The translations under genes and the position numbers were made by a program. Shown here piece after piece: positions 62,588 to 64,000 of a stretch of 64,000 nt of DNA. How positions within the stretch are numbered: the first letter of the stretch is position 1; every line of letters begins with the position of its first letter. Source of the stretch: Blautia hansenii DSM 20583 (GTDB taxonomy: Bacteria; Bacillota; Clostridia; Lachnospirales; Lachnospiraceae); assembly GCF_002222595.2 (NCBI RefSeq), contig NZ_CP022413.2, positions 1,442,001-1,506,000 of the forward strand. Direction: 5' to 3'. The notes below the pieces were generated by a model. It worked only from the letters and a program-made list of their open reading frames with translations. It was not told the origin of the DNA and made no database searches.

Positions 62588-63982
62588 TTATTTTGCTTTA
62601 TTTTTAATGAATTCATCAATACCTTTTGCTGCTGCTTTACCTGCACCCATAGCAAGAATAACAGTAGCTGCGCCTGTTACGGCATCACCGCCGGCATAAA
62701 CGCCTTCTTTAGATGTTTTACCGTTTTCTTCATCTGCGATAATACATTTTCTTCTGTTGATGTCAAGTCCTACGGTTGTAGAAGAAATCAATGGGTTTGG
62801 AGAAGTTCCCAGAGACATGATAACAGTATCAGCCTCCATTTCAAATTCAGAACCGTCAATAACTACCGGACGTCTTCTTCCTGATGCGTCTGGTTCACCA
62901 AGCTCCATACGAACACATTTAATACCTTTTACCCATCCGTTTTCGTCAGCCAAAATTTCTACCGGATTTGTGAGAAGGTCGAAAATAATACCTTCTTCTT
63001 TTGCGTGATGTACTTCTTCTTTTCTTGCAGGAAGTTCTTCTTCGCTTCTTCTGTATACAACATGTACTTCTGCTCCGAGACGAAGAGCTGTTCTTGCAGC
63101 ATCCATAGCAACGTTACCGCCGCCTACTACAACTACCTTTTTACCTGTTACGATTGGAGTATCGTAGTCTTCACGGAAAGCTTTCATCAGGTTGCTTCTT
63201 GTTAAGTATTCGTTTGCGGAGAATACACCGTTTGATACTTCTCCCGGAATTCCCATAAACATTGGAAGACCTGCACCGGAACCGATAAATACAGCTTCAA
63301 AGCCTTCGTTTTCCAGTAATTCATCTACCGTAGTAGATTTACCGATAATTACGTTTGTTTCGATTTTAACACCTAAAGATTTTACGTTTTCTACTTCTTC
63401 TTTTACAACCTTGTCTTTTGGAAGACGGAATTCAGGAATACCATATACCAATACACCGCCCGGCTGATGTAATGCTTCAAAAATAGTTACATCGTAACCC
63501 ATTTTTGCCAAATCACCTGCACAAGTAAGTCCGGAAGGACCAGAACCGATGACTGCTACTTTATGTCCGTTTTTCTCAGCAGGAGCTTCCGGTTTAATGC
63601 CGTTTTCTTTTGCCCAGTCTGCAACAAAACGCTCCAATTTACCAATAGATACAGCCTCTCCTTTAATTCCTCTGATACATACACCTTCACACTGAGATTC
63701 CTGAGGACATACACGTCCACATACAGCAGGAAGTGCACTGGACTGACCAATGATTTTGTATGCTTCTTCGAAGTTTCCTTCTTTTACTTCATGGATAAAT
63801 GCAGGAATGTTAATGGATACAGGACATCCCTTTACGCATTTTGCATTTTTACAGTTTAAGCAGCGAGCTGCTTCTTCCATAGCTTCTTCTTTATTATATC
63901 CAAGACAAACTTCTTCAAAATTTGTTGCTCTTACCTGAGGATCCTGTTCTCTTACAGGAACTTTTTCTAATACGTTACCCAT
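62588..63982 (-). CDS. gltA: NADPH-dependent glutamate synthase / NfnB-like flavoprotein
   Basis: A 464-residue FAD/NADPH enzyme. The N-terminal Cys motifs CLNCKNAKCVKGC and CGRVCPQESQCEGVC hold two [4Fe-4S] clusters. FAD binding is at VAVIGSGPSGL and NADPH binding at VVVGGGNVAMDAAR; the end has YAGGDAVTGAATV. This is the homotetrameric GltA, or the large subunit of the electron-bifurcating NfnAB transhydrogenase. A GGAGG before its ATG at the very window edge suggests a partner gene just upstream, outside the window, which would decide between them. Confidence 0.9.
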   Translation of the reverse strand: MGNVLEKVPVREQDPQVRATNFEEVCLGYNKEEAMEEAARCLNCKNAKCVKGCPVSINIPAFIHEVKEGNFEEAYKIIGQSSALPAVCGRVCPQESQCEGVCIRGIKGEAVSIGKLERFVADWAKENGIKPEAPAEKNGHKVAVIGSGPSGLTCAGDLAKMGYDVTIFEALHQPGGVLVYGIPEFRLPKDKVVKEEVENVKSLGVKIETNVIIGKSTTVDELLENEGFEAVFIGSGAGLPMFMGIPGEVSNGVFSANEYLTRSNLMKAFREDYDTPIVTGKKVVVVGGGNVAMDAARTALRLGAEVHVVYRRSEEELPARKEEVHHAKEEGIIFDLLTNPVEILADENGWVKGIKCVRMELGEPDASGRRRPVVIDGSEFEMEADTVIMSLGTSPNPLISSTTVGLDINRRKCIIADEENGKTSKEGVYAGGDAVTGAATVILAMGAGKAAAKGIDEFIKNKAK

Positions 63983-64000
63983 TATTCGTCACCTCCGCAG

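Noticed and set aside
1..64000. tRNA, rRNA, riboswitch or T-box elements
   Set aside because: I looked in the larger gaps for tRNA-like cloverleaf sequence, T-box TGGN sequence and known riboswitch cores and saw none; a covariance-model search would be needed to be sure.

Overview
The window comes from a low-GC Gram-positive, endospore-forming clostridium, most probably a Lachnospiraceae member of the Blautia type. This rests on gene content and order: a YqfC-YqfD-PhoH-YbeY sporulation/RNA cluster, a SepF-YlmH-YggS cell-division cluster, mreBCD-PBP2-minDE-rodA-mgsA, miaB-mutS-mutL-miaA, and a two-subunit-type NADPH-dependent glutamate synthase/Nfn protein. The genus is an inference. I see no rRNA, tRNA, CRISPR array, intact IS transposase or prophage.

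Layout. 0-3 kb: two genes on the + strand (a protein cut by the window edge and an FAD-Rieske oxidoreductase) converge on a XerS-like tyrosine recombinase. A dif-like site lies just upstream of that recombinase. To the right nearly every gene is on the - strand, so this point may be the replication terminus. 3-16 kb: dtd, an AI-2E-type permease, ttcA, a cytidylate-kinase-like gene, rluD-like/lspA/aroB, the ylmH-sepF-yggS-HlyD cluster, a P-loop protein and a D,D-carboxypeptidase homologue that has lost its catalytic motifs. 15-24 kb: the elongasome and division-site operon (mreB, mreC, mreD, PBP2, minD, minE, rodA, mgsA) with no minC in its usual place, preceded by radC. 24-38 kb: two flavoproteins, a methionine gamma-lyase-like gene, miaA-mutL-mutS, a small lipid-anchored or membrane protein inserted before miaB, then 5-FTHF cyclo-ligase, a DUF896 gene and proB. 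38-50 kb: ybeY-phoH-yqfD-yqfC, DUF2284, sbcCD, lgt (+), a Cys-cluster protein and helD.

50-56 kb is the accessory part of the window. It holds an orphan Phd-type antitoxin, a + strand operon of a DUF3990 (ADP-ribosyltransferase-fold) protein with an overlapping XRE regulator and a neat promoter/operator, a MerR-style promoter abutting a DUF1648 membrane gene with no usable start, a decayed radical SAM gene beside its intact paralogue, a divergent HxlR regulator, an SdpI-like protein and a frameshifted small gene. 56-64 kb returns to housekeeping genes: Dabb, FUSC, a lipoprotein cyclophilin, rsmH, a PfkB sugar kinase, GNAT, rlmH, a DsrE-like gene, an AlkD-like repair protein and gltA/nfnB.

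Two related terminal-inverted-repeat elements (6015-6169 and 55901-55957) appear to be copies of one small foldback or MITE family that also sit where terminators are expected. Most - strand genes are packed in operons with start/stop overlaps and strong AGGAGG ribosome binding sites; I used these to move several starts inward from the longest possible reading frame.
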